This document shows positions 10,357-32,710 of a DNA stretch of 64,000 nucleotides, in pieces (the first letter of the stretch is position 1; each line of letters begins with the position of its first letter). The notes under the pieces are model-generated. The model ran no database searches. It was given only the letters and a program-made list of their open reading frames with translations, and was not told the origin of the DNA. The stretch is from Lepisosteus oculatus (lineage: Eukaryota > Chordata > Actinopteri > Semionotiformes > Lepisosteidae). Location: assembly GCF_040954835.1 (NCBI RefSeq), contig NC_090716.1, positions 9,564,775 through 9,628,774 of the forward strand. The letters are read 5' to 3'. The translations under genes and the position numbers were made by a program.

Positions 10357-13300
10357 TCAATAAATCGTAAGGCTAACCGAACGATTCATTTTCTTTCCAA
10401 TTAGCCTTGAGGTCCTGTTACTAGTTGTCTGTGCTGTCGACCTGGTCATCATTCTGTCTGTGAACAACACCCGCTCTTCTGCTGCAGCTTTAGCCATCTG
10501 TGCCTTCTTCAGCTCTCTGCGAATCAAAACAAGCACATGGTACCAGTCACCACCAAATTAAGAAAACTATTCTATAGAGAATTTGCATTCAAATTGCTCC
10601 AAACAAGTACAGACTTGTGAATATTTAAATTAGAAAAGTAGTTTTAATATAAATTAAAAACTTCTTTTAAACATTAGTTATCAGTTAGCAATCTACAGCT
10701 CCATATGGACTGATATGCTTTCATAGCACTGATTAAGCGATACATCATCTTTGGAGCACAGAGTAAAAAAACAGTGCCCCCACCCTTAAGCATATTTCTG
10801 CAGAACATACATATCAAATTACTTTTAAAAGATACATTCTGCCATTAACTTCAAATAAAGTGTGAACTAATTATAATATAGAATTATGTATAATATGGAA
10901 TCACACTTCTAAATTCTTCATTTCCAAACATGTTTAACATTTCCAATTACTTACTTCTGCAAAAGTGCATTTTTGAACTTTTCAGCATTGAGTTCAACTC
11001 GGAGCTGGTCTGCACTCATTCGAGCAGCAGTGAGCAGCACTGGGTGTTTGATCAGGGCTGAAGCAGAGGGTCTCCGCTCTGGATCCGGGTGGATCATCAA
11101 CTGCAAGTATTAAAACAAGGAAATCACAGAATCCATTAATTGTACTGTAAGTGCTACCTACTTGTGCAGAAACACAAACATAAGTAGTTCAAAAACTAAA
11201 ATAGTACAAAGTCCCACTGCAAAGAACTTAAAGCAAATTGCTAAACCCAGAGCTTCCTAAAATCATCCGCTCTGGCCAGGTGTGATCTAGCTTAGAAGAA
11301 AAGTGGCACTTTCATACCTTTAATAACTCCAAGAATTCCAAAGACAGAACTTGAGGCATTCTCGGGAGTTTTCCTTGCCGTATTTCATGCCACTTGTCAC
11401 CATTAGAAGGCATTGGTTCAGCTCCTGCAGCACTTATTACAGTCAATGCCAGGGCAAAAATATCAGCTTTTGTTAAGTTGCGGTAGTCCTGAAAAAAAAG
11501 AACAAGAAAGTTCCGACACCACGATAAAAACACTGGGAGTTGCAGTTTTCAAAAAGTAAATTAGTGTTGGTAAAATGTAGCTTATGCTTTAACCTTGCAT
11601 GCAAAATATTATTTTGATTTTTTCAAAATTCATTAATACCATAAATCAAATAATTGTAGAATAAACATACAATACTTGGATGAACTTGCAATATTGGAAT
11701 GAAACATAGGCTTGTTACAGTTTTGAAAGGGTTGTAGCAGAACCATGCATTGTTTCCCATCCACGGCCATGAGGAATTGCAGGTGTCTAACCTGTGAAGT
11801 TTTCTGCTGAGGTCTCTTATGCAAACCAATAGGTATGTGACCCAGCTTAAAGAGATGGTTCTGTTTAAACATATGCATTCCTTAGCTGCCTGCAACCAAG
11901 ATACTCTAAGTAGGACCTTAAGCAATAAACCGAATTCCCAAAGGAAAGACATGCAAATTAAAAAAAAAACTACAACAACAAAACCTATTGTAAGAACAGT
12001 TTCAACTCACACCAATCCGCATATTGTGAAAAAAAAACCTTTCAGAGAATGTGTAGTCAATATCTGTATTTCACTGGGATGAAGGTCATACAGCTAAGTA
12101 TGACCCGAAGCCTAGGGGTTCACAAAATGAAATCTGATCCATGTCACTGGCTGTCCAGGGCTGGGGGAGTCCCAGAGGTAGAGCAGATCACAACCCCTTC
12201 AGTACAGGGATCAGATTAACTGGGAAGACTTCAGACTTATCATTGGTCATGGCAGCATGGTAAAGTATCACTCCACTTCCCTAAGGCTGATGCACGTTTG
12301 TAGCAGTGAGTTGATTTGAACAACACTATTTAAACATCTACAAATGGTCACCTCTTGTAGAACTTCATTCGCCAAAAATCGGCTGTCTCCCTCCTCAACC
12401 TGTGGATTGCTTATCCGTGTCACATGGCCAAGATCTCCTGAAGGATGGGATAAAAAAAAGGTTAGTATTACCCCGGTGGTGTTAAGCTGACAAGCACTAG
12501 GACCACATGAACATGTCAGATCTGACAGATCACATGGTTTAATATCTCAGAGGATATAATTGCACTGACAATGCCTGACTTAGTTAAATCAAAGCATTAA
12601 CTGTGAATTAACCAGTAGTAAGGTAAATGTCAGGAAAAACCTTCCCAAAAAATAAAGTGCTTACCTATTTTGTACACAACACTTGTGGATAAACCATCAT
12701 CATCATCACAGTCATCCACACATGGTACAGTCTTCCTGGATATGAAGATATTACCTGGCAAAGTTACAAAAGTAAATGATGAATTTGTTATGCAATTAAC
12801 CAACAGAAAAAGATGTGGAAAAATTGGCAGGGAAATGAGCAATTCTAACGGGACACTTACTAGGTTTAATATCCATGTGTACCAGTGCTGTTGAGTGAAT
12901 ATATTTCAGTCCCCGGGCCACTTGCAGAAGTAAATCCTTCAAATCCATTTCAGTGAAATAGCGCATACTTCTGTAGTTCTCCATGAGGACGTCAGACAGG
13001 CTACCACCATTGCAGTATTCATTCTGGATTAGCATGTGGTCATCTTCTGCCCAGGCAGAGTAGTACCTGACCACGTGGGGATGCTGTCCAAGCACTGCAT
13101 GAGCATAGACCTCCCGGAGAGCATTCTGCCTGGAAACAGAACCCAAAACTTTCTCACACTGCAATCAGAGATCTCTGCTTATTTTCAAAACACTTAACAA
13201 AAAAAAACATTTGCACTTACTCGTCAACAGAACCGGCCAGTGGCTTCTTGGAGCGTTTTATGGCATAGATACAGCCGTCCAGTCTTTTCACGCACTTGAA

Positions 13301-15370
13301 CACCGAACCAAACTCTCCAGACCCAATCTTCTCCAGCTCATGGAACTCCGTTGCATATCTGGACTTCATGTTGCTTTCAGTTATAGTAATCCTCTGTTAA
13401 AACAAAAACTTTAAGTACCACATTCTTTTACCCCAAAGGCTAATCTGGATAATCGGTTGCTCAGGTGTATGTACCTACCTTAGACGGGGGAAAGAGCTCA
13501 TCTTCAAATTCTCCATCGCTTGCTTCCATATCCTCCCCGCAGGAACTAAACCGAAAAAAAAACTCGCAGTTAGTGAGAGCAGACGGCACTAGAGGGCAGC
13601 ACTTCCGCTCTGGAGAGCACGTGGTGACTCAGGCGACACGTGCTCCGGTCGTGTATTTGCCAACCGATTATAACGAAGCCCGGTACACAAAACTAACCCA
13701 TGAGTCATGTTCCACACACCCCTTCAAATGGGAGACCAAGTAACTGTAAAAGCAATGATTTTCTTCCAAGTTGCAATGCACAGTGCAACTACCAGTTAAC
13801 TTTTAGAGCCAAGTTTCCAAATCAAAGGCCATCGATTTCAGAATGGGCTGATGTCCGGTGAAGCTCTGTGCAGGCGCCCGGGGAGTCTTACTCGTTCCAG
13901 TGGGTCCGCTTCCTGCTGTTCTTCTGCAGGGCGGCGGACTGGATGAGCAGGGAGTCCGGCGTGAAGGGGTTGATGTTGATGTGCGGCGGCTGCTGGCTCT
14001 TGCCCCCGGAGGCGCCCTTGCTGGGGGGCTCCGCGGTCCTGAAGAGAGCCCCTCGGCGGCGCACGGACGCCGAGCCCAGGGCGCTGGCTTTGGACAGCAG
14101 GCTCTGCGAGTACAGGATAAATACAGCCAGGACATGAAACAGACCATCCCGGGGACTCGTTTCAAGACGCCCCCAAAATACAGCCCCCCGTTCACTCCTA
14201 CAGACCTATCTCGTTTCTGCCCCTAAGACATGCGCTAGCCTATTAGCAGCAACCATCAAATTCCAACAGCAGTGGGTGAAAGGGGCGATTTAATAAGTCT
14301 GCAGACAGCTGTGTATTTACACTTGCTGAGACATGCCTGGGATCGCATGAATCACGCGATCGAGACCAATTTCAGCCTTTAACCGCAGATATTTATGGAG
14401 CTTTTATAACTCGCTTAAGTAGGTCACCTGGACAAGGCTGACTCGGCAAAAAAAAAACTGCAACAAAGCGAGCCTTTCACAAATGTCTGCTAGAGCTTGA
14501 ATCGCGCTGGGATTCCTGAACTAACTGATGAGACCCGTGTTTGGTGCTGGTGTTAAAAACCGTCTAGCAAAAAAAAAAAAGACGACTTTAGCGAAGTAAT
14601 TTCCCCCTGATGTGCCGCAGCTAGATTTTGCAGCCCCGGTCCGACACATGAAACTCTCTCGTTAGTACCCAAGTGAACAAGTCTGACTTTAAAAAAAAAA
14701 GGAGACTGAGATGTCCAAAAAAGAAAGCGTCCGACCGCTGTTAGCCAACACAGCGCGGAGCTGTGTAATCTGGGAAGTCGTCTCTCTACAGGCTGCGGGG
14801 GTCTCTTCCCGAGCCCGGGCGAGCGACAAGCCGGCCGCTCGAATCAAAACAACCGGAGCCCCCGGCCCGGCCGCTCCGCCCGAGAGCGCTCACCTTGGGC
14901 GTGTGCGGCGTGTCGAAGAGCCGCAGCTTCCTGAAGGTTTTGTGGGGAGGCGTGTCGGGACAGTCCGGGACGGGAGAGCTGGAGCCCTCTCGCTCCTCCC
15001 GGCCGTAGGCGCCCCCCGGGGAAGACCCCCGGCAGGCCGAGGAGCTCTTCCTGGGGGACGGGGACTCCATCAGGAAGGAGCCGGGGGACTTCACGGGAGA
15101 CGGCGATCCCAGCCCCTCCTCGTCCCAGAAATCCTCCTCCTCCCCGTGGAGGCGTCGGGGGCTGTCCCCCGGCTCCTCGCTCCTCTTCTTCGCCGCTCTC
15201 TGCCGGGGCTGCACCGGCGAGTCCAGCTCCTGGAAAGCCGAGTCCGCCCCCGTGCTGTTGCCGTCCTCCTCCACGGGGTCGTCTTCCCCGTCGCTGGGCG
15301 AAAACTGCAGCTTCTGCCGGATGGGCCCCATCTTCGGAGAGGCAGCGCGCAAGCTCATCTCCCCCTGCAC
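10357..15370 (-). CDS. wee1: Wee1 mitotic inhibitor kinase (WEE1)
   Basis: Nuclear kinase that phosphorylates CDK1 Tyr15 and holds cells in G2. Coding exons in gene order: 15370-14894, 14103-13892, 13545-13479, 13393-13221, 13129-12861, 12754-12665, 12437-12352, 11488-11318, 11100-10955 and 10516-10357. They sum to 1851 nt, 616 residues plus TGA, close to human WEE1 (646). The N-terminus is Ser/Pro/acidic, with the conserved [17 protein letters not shown] segment (Wee-box/RxL) near residues 143-159. The kinase domain has GSGEFG (276-281), AIK (Lys298), HMDIKPSN (Asp396) and DLG in place of DFG (431-433). These are Wee1-family traits. The C-terminus, [12 protein letters not shown], is nearly invariant in WEE1. 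The ATG at 15370 (MQGEMSL) was taken; the Met at codon 5 is an alternative. Synteny with swap70 and znf143 separates it from wee2. All donors are GT. Confidence 0.97.
13618..13642. promoter_or_regulatory. wee1: Twin CACGTG E-boxes in wee1 intron
   Basis: Perfect CACGTG motifs lie at 13618-13623 and 13637-13642, 19 bp apart start to start, in mirror-image 9 bp arms (GAGCACGTG and CACGTGCTC). A TGACTCA AP-1-type site sits between them. They lie in the short intron between the second and third coding exons. WEE1 is a known CLOCK/BMAL1 E-box target in mouse liver, but use of these intronic sites is inference. Confidence 0.45.
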
Positions 15371-16110
15371 CGCGCAAAAAGGCCCGGTGGGTCTCAGCCA
15401 GGCACACAGGAGTTAAGACAAACACACAGCTGGCCGCCGATCCGAGCCGGAATGCATATGGTGGCTCACAAGAACACCGGGCCCGAGGAGACCCTCCCCG
15501 GGCGATCAGAGTCCGCGGCGCGGCTGGAAGGGGGTCTCAGCGGCGGCGCCGGGTCACCGAGCTTCCCCACACAACCGGAGCCCTGTCACCCCGAGGCACC
15601 CAGCGGACTCGGACGCGTCAGCGCGGCGCTGGTCCAGTCCCTCTTCCCCTGGGTCTCCCACCGGCGAGCCCGCAGGCGGAGCTTCGCTACCCTGCCTGGG
15701 CCGGACACGGCTAGTGGAAAATGGCTGCACGCACGGCTCCCACTCCTGCTCGCTGCGCTACACCAGGCTGTTCGAGGAAGCCTCCTCTTTTCCCTTTCGT
15801 TCTCCTCTGGAAGATAGTAAGCTGATCAGCTTTCCGGAGAACAGTCACTTGTCAAACAAAACCCCCCAAAAAAGTTGTGTGTTTTTTTTTTTGCCGCTAC
15901 CCCGACATGCGTTTGTTTACTGAATTAATTCGAATCACTCCTCTCCGCAGCCCACTACGCGGCTTCCCGCGACCGTTGGTCAAATGACTCCCGTCCCAGC
16001 CAATCAGCGCCCGAGCTGCAAGTTTGAAATCTGGGCGGTGCAGCGCTTGGACACGGGCAGTTACGTCACCGACCCAGGGGCTGGACACTGCACGTCATTT
16101 TGGCGCGAAC
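15371..16110 (-). promoter_or_regulatory. wee1: wee1 promoter / CpG-rich 5' region
   Basis: This is the GC- and CpG-rich sequence upstream of the wee1 ATG. Visible elements are a CCAAT box (16000-16004), a CHR-like TTTGAA (16023-16028), a CRE half-palindrome TTACGTCA (16061-16068) and a textbook E2F site TTTTGGCGCGAA (16098-16109). CCAAT plus CHR/E2F is the usual layout of cell-cycle-regulated promoters, which fits a G2/M kinase. The transcription start is not known. Long open frames on the opposite strand here are CpG-island artefacts. Confidence 0.6.
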
Positions 16111-18425
16111 ATTTCGCGATCTTGTTGGTATGTAGGGGGAGGGGGTTATTCTTGTAGTTTTGCGCAGGGTGGTTTTATTGAAGGCTGCATTTCCGATTGT
16201 AATGATGAGGATGTCCGAGCCAACGAGCCGTTGTTTCGGTTACAAGAACTGCTCTAAAATAAATTATTGAATTTATGATGTATCTGGATACTGTCTTTTA
16301 GAGCGTCATCGAAGGCTCTTCAAATCAGTCCCTTTAGGAAGTGTTAAGGAAATATTTGTAGCAGATTATATAGTTGTTGCTGGACTGGAGCAAGCTTTAA
16401 ATCGATGTAGGATGTTTATTATTGATCTAATGTTCTTGCTCTTGATAGAATCACTACAGTCAATAAGAATGATCATTAGGAGTAATGTACATGAGGAGAC
16501 TAATCTTGTCTCGGTGTGTAAGGACGATGAGCGTTCAAAACCTTTTCGTATGTTTTATGAGTCTAACCCTGTATGGGACTTCGTGATATGACACAAGGAA
16601 AGGTGCAATTTAAAAGAGAAAAAAAGTATTCAAACAACAACTCCCATGGAGGTTTAAATATTAATTGAAAAATATTTCAATATACTCTTGTAGTCCTCAA
16701 ATTAAAATTTAAGCGTGATACGAGCAACTGCCGTAGAGCCAGATTCTTAAGACAAACGTGAAGTCATGTTACAGGAGGCTGTAAATGGAGATTTCTTTTT
16801 CAGGGACCGCCTTTTTATAAATTACTCTTGTTTTATCCTAAACGTTTTAAGATTAATTGGTAATTATCTAAAAATAACGAAACACTTAATACAATTAACC
16901 AAAGTGTAAATTTGGAAACATTTCGCGAACGTCCTTAAAAAAAAGTTCTGGGGCAATACGATGACTGGCAACTGTTTTAGTTTTTTCACAGTATAAAATA
17001 CTACATTGTGTTCTGAATATTTAATTCAAATAATTGTAACTATTAAAAAAATACACAAATGAAGAGACTACTGAAAAGGGTAATTGAAGATAAAAGTCTT
17101 CTATTCACACGCCCTAATTTAGGCATTTACATTTAAGTTTCGGAAGGGCGTTGTGATTGAAATGTCTTTTGTACCTTTTTTCCGCCACAGGTGGCTCTTT
17201 AAACTATGATGTCACCGCATTACATCATCGGGCGTTTCTGCCTTGTGTCTGGCTTTCGAGCGTTCAGTTTGCTAAGGCGTTTGTTTCGACATTTATGGCC
17301 GTCTTGCCTGTGAGCGAGATAACTCGGATAAGCAGTGTTGATCTTACTATCTACTTCACTTGATTAGCTCCAACTTTTAATCGGATTTGACTTCTTAAAC
17401 CCGTGTTAAATCGTATCTTCGATTCTTCTGATATTGCGCAAGTTGCGCTTAGGGAAGCCTTTTATGGTGGTGAATATGATTTAAAGGAGAGCAAAGGTAA
17501 ATTCTAGTTTAAAAATTGTCGTTTTTGTAGAAGCAATTCATTTTCACAGTTTTTGAGAGGTTATTCTTACTCTCTGAAGTACAGCACAAATGTTACCAAC
17601 ATGTTCTCTGTTCAACCTCAAACTTTTGATTGTAAAAATGGTCAATTGCTTCCTGCCCAGCAGAAATTTAATCAAATATTAAACTTCTATACACATAATG
17701 ATTTTTTAAACACACTGCAGTTTTTAACATAAATATACACACAAATGGAACAAATTATACATAAAGTGCTGCAGTGAAAAATCTAAAAAACCTGAGTTAT
17801 CACAAAAAGTATAGCAAGTGCCTCTTTAGGTTTGATCTGACTTTGTGGTTTAGGGTGTTCAATTATAGTTCTCTTCTTAAGGACAATAATTCTATAAGAA
17901 TTATTATTCAAACAACCTTAACTAGGAACTGACCCAAAGCAAGGTTTCAGATGGATTGTACTGCTTTAATATTGCACAACCAAGAATTTATACATAATCA
18001 AATGTAAAATAGAGAAATTTAAACCATTAGCAGGTTATATATACACAGTACAGTGACTATAACTCCCAAAACATGTAATTGAAAGAAAGTGGAAATCTGT
18101 AGCTCCAAACGCATTCATGTCCTGAGTACAATGTGGCATACAAAAGAGCACGATTTTCATAAAGAACTTCTGGGATTTAATCCATCCTTCTAGATTAGAG
18201 AATTGAACATTTCCGATCGACAGGAAAGTGATCAATTATGCCCCCCCCCCCCCTATTTAAAATATATATACACAAAATCTACAAGAGAAATTCATGGTTT
18301 TGACCTTTAATATTAATAGCGGTGAGCAAGCTAGTTGCATTTTTTGCTTTTTTAATTTTCTTCTTCCTGAACAGTCTCTGATAGCATTTTTTGTGGAAGC
18401 ATTGGAAGGCAATGCAAGTTGTGTA
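16111..18425. other. wee1-znf143 intergenic region and znf143 3' UTR
   Basis: AT-rich, with no gene recognised on either strand. The right end must include the znf143 3' UTR. A minus-strand ATTAAA at 18306-18311, about 115 nt past the stop, is a candidate poly(A) signal. A 13-base C run lies at about 18241. Confidence 0.5.
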
Positions 18426-29307
<10,882 letters not shown>

Positions 29308-29310
29308 GAT

Positions 29311-29869
29311 AGTCCTGGACATGAACACAGACTCTAATTCATCATAGTGCTGGACATGAACACAGACTCTAATTCATCATAGTGCTGGACATGAACACAG
29401 ATTTAAATTCATGATAGTCCTGGACATGAACACAGACTCTAATTCATCATAGTGCTGGACATGAACACAGACTCAAATTCATGATAGTCCTGGACATGAA
29501 CATCAACTCTAATTCATGATAGTGCTGGACATGAACACAGACTCTAATTCATCATACTGCTGGACATGAACACAGACTCTAATTCATGATAGCGCTGGAC
29601 ATGAACACAGACTCTAATTCATGATAGCGCTGGACATGAACACAGACTCTAATTCATCATAATCCTGGACATGAATGTTGACCTAATTCATGATATTTCT
29701 GGATGTGAACACAGACTCTAACTCATCATACTGCTGGACATGAACATCGACTCTAATTCATGATAGCGCTGGACATGAACACAGACTCTAATTCATCATA
29801 ATCCTGGACATGAATGTTGACTCTAATTCATGATAGTGCTGGACGTGAACACCGATTCAAATTCATGAT
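29311..29869. repeat. 35 bp minisatellite, about 16 units
   Basis: The consensus unit is AGTGCTGGACATGAACACAG followed by ACTCTAATTCATCAT. Sixteen units fit end to end from 29311; one (29661-29694) is 34 bp and the others are 35 bp. Units differ at a few recurrent sites (AGTCC/AGTGC/AGCGC; CATCAT/CATGAT). The array ends abruptly in the znf143 exon that carries the start codon: the codon's complement CAT (29305-29307) belongs to a last partial unit. It is not a CRISPR, as there are no spacers. Confidence 0.92.
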
Positions 29870-32358
29870 GGTCAAGTGTACACAGACTCTAATGCTGATG
29901 ACAGACCTGGACATAAAAGCTTTCAGTTCTAATGCACGCAGCAGTGGTGGTGGTAGGGTATGGCTTTGGTGTACAAGAGTCCACTACCCTTGACACTAAA
30001 TGGTCTGCAGCTGTATGGCAAATTCGCTAGAACTTTCTGAATATGACCCCAAGAGGTCACCAGTTACCCATTTTGAAATGAACAAGCTCATTTGAGGCTG
30101 ACACAGATTTACCTTCTTGCCAGTTCAAGATGCTATCCTAAAATGCTACAAGCATTTGTGACATTTGTGAAATGTTCAGATGTTCAAAAATTGGCTCTAT
30201 GCAGATTTTCAGTAATTCTGAAATCTTGTTGCTGTTTCGAGCTGATACTTGACCTGAAACCTCAGTAAGATGTAAAACCTTTAAGATCTTAAAAGCAACT
30301 GGATGGCTGAAGAGAATGACTGGCTCCAAAGCTTTCTGGCTCAATTCAAATGAAGTCAGCCTAACCTTTAATACAAATGCACTATGACTAATATAGTGTA
30401 AGCTTCATTAATAAATAAATCCTAAAACGGGTAGTGAAGAGCCGAGACAAAATAAATCCCAAAACATAAAACTTTATTGTGATATACTGTGCAAGATAAT
30501 AGTTTTTTTTAAGTCAGGGCTCTGCAGTCCTGGTCCTTATGATACCAGTGGCTATTGATCTTAATTCCATTTGTACTAGAGTTTAGCTCCTAATTGAACA
30601 CATAATTGTTTTCATTTTCAGGTACATAGGACACATTCCTAATAAAATGTAAGTTGATATCTTCCATCATTTTACAATTGGAAGATAGTACAATATATTG
30701 GAATTAAGCAAACCAGTAGCTCAAGAAAGGATTCAATTAAATCCTAAAGATCAGGACTGGGAAACCCAGGATAAAGGGCTCCCAACTGCAGCACAAAAAG
30801 GGGTTGAACTTTCTCTATGACATCATTGGAGTTTTTATTTCAGGAATGTTTCAATTCCAGATGAACACAGAGTTTACAGCTGCTCCTGTAAGAGGACTGA
30901 TTCATCATGAAAGAAAATCATTCATCAGTAGCTCAGTCTTTACTGTTAACAAATAAAAAAGTTCACTTGTATCCCAAATGCATACAGGAAATACTGTAAT
31001 ACAACACAGTGGATAAGCCTGAAGGCTGTTGCAGAGAAGTGTTGATGCAATTAAAGCAAAAGACAACATTAGCTCTCTCCACTTAAATTATGCCATCATA
31101 CTGTTTGGTACTGGCATATTCTGAGTCTCTTCTACTGATTAATTATACTGATGGAATCTGGAATCACCTCCATAAACCATTTTCTCTATGTAATTCTAAG
31201 GTTATTGTATATAGTATGTAGTTCCAAGAAGGGTTATTAGCTTCAAAGCGACTTTCCATTATTGGACCCTGTCTTGATTAAATTATCCTGAAAATTCAAA
31301 ACGGACCTTGAAAAGTGTTAAACCGCAAACCCAAGTACCGCGCTGCTCAACGGGGCTGTACTCACACGTGGAATAAAAGCAAAGAAATACACAACGCAGG
31401 AGTAACTTTTTTTATTGACCCAATGCAGCCTTGTGGCAATTTCGTGTGTTGTTTAGGGACCTAGCACCTAATAAATGACAACCTTGCACGGGAACTGTCC
31501 AGAAAGAAAAGGGAAAACAAAATCGTGAAGACAGGCGAGAGGAAAGGGATAGGCGATAGCTAGAGAAAAAAATAAAATAAAGATGGCTGTGTGAACAAGT
31601 GATTACGAGGGCTGGACTGGTGATCAAGGGGTGTGGGTTCCCAGCCTTTCAAACTGCAAAGGCCACAGAGAAGCGGTGCAGCGATCTGTATCGCCAGCAT
31701 AAGCCCTGTGCCGACTCCCCCGGCACACGTCAACTCCTAATACACATCCCCGACCTCCACATTCAAACATCCTCTCTCTCTCTGGTCACTTTCGACACAA
31801 GCCGAGCGATGCAAGAACGAGAAACATTACTTTTTAAAAAAAAAAAAAAAAAACGAACCGCGATAAAACTTAATTACCCCCGTCCCCAACAAATATGTGT
31901 AGCGTTAAGCGAAAAGGACAAAATGGGGTGTAGGGACTTCATGAAAACGACGTTGTAAACGGCTGGGTGCACATACACACCATCATACACAAATCGTGTT
32001 TTTTTTTTGTTTTACAGAAAAAAAAACCCACATGATCACGACTGAGGGAGCCTGGCGCTATTTCGAGGTAAGATTATAAACGTTTTTTGATATTCCGCAA
32101 CGGTTGGCGATTACGCAGCAGGCAAATTCGGAATCGTACAAAGGAGCAAAGCAGGACCGTAGACCAGTGAGCACAAGAACGCGGAATCCATTAATTAATA
32201 ATAAAACACTTTCAGGCTTCTGTCCTTAGGATGTGTTTTAATTCGGTATATTTCCCTCTCGGTTCCCCCCCTCTCCGGTCTCCAGCCGAAAGTTTTCCCC
32301 GCTGGAGATGGCTGTTTGAAATAAGGCACACTGGGTAAAAACACATTTATATACTAAC
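29870..32358 (-). other. znf143: znf143 5' UTR intron
   Basis: This lies between the non-coding first exon (donor CGAG|GTTAGT at 32358) and the ATG exon. Apart from decayed satellite sequence at its low end, it is AT-rich, with no coding exon or strong repeat recognised. 31590-31650 has a weak tRNA-like stretch. A run of 18 A is near 31834. Confidence 0.5.
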
Positions 32359-32710
32359 CTCGAAAATTTTCCAACAATTCCTTCGTCCGACCACCATGCA
32401 TCAGGGCAGGAAACGGACTACAGTAGCGCCTGCGTCCGCCGAGCCCCGGCATCTGAATGGAAACAAAAGACACGGAGGATGGGCTAAACGTGGGCTGGCC
32501 CAACCCAGGGTAAGGACGCTGATTGGTCAGCGGAACGCTCACTTCCAGCCACCCGCCCCGTGTTTGGCCCGTGGTCCCATCAATCATTATTCGCGGACGC
32601 CCCACCCCCCCGTCATACAGATTGAGGGGTGAAGACGACTGGAAGCCATTCTGGTACGCTTAGTTTTGGCAGACGCTTGATGAAACGCTTAGGGAAACAT
32701 GGCGGGGTTG
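32359..32710 (-). promoter_or_regulatory. znf143: znf143 first (non-coding) exon and promoter
   Basis: The non-coding exon 1 ends at 32359 before a good donor (GTTAGT). Above it is GC- and CpG-rich sequence with an NF-Y site, CCAAT on the gene strand at 32526-32522 within GACCAATCAG. On the opposite strand AACATGGCGG (32697-32706) is a YY1-type motif, common at housekeeping promoters. The exact start site is unknown. Human ZNF143 is autoregulated, but I do not see a convincing full SBS motif here. Confidence 0.55.

Noticed and set aside
14711-15817. 368-codon open frame on the plus strand
   Set aside because: It is antisense to wee1 coding exon 1 and its GC-rich promoter. Composition (Arg/Gly/Ala/Leu-rich) is that of a CpG-island shadow frame with no domain.
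29311-29869. Regular 35 bp repeats resembling a CRISPR array
   Set aside because: Units are contiguous with no spacers and carry drifted variants; this is a minisatellite in a vertebrate gene.
31590-31655. tRNA-like stretch (GATTACGAGGGCTGGACTGG...GTGTGGGTTCCC)
   Set aside because: Has a vague box-B-like block but no cloverleaf and no SINE body; too weak to annotate.
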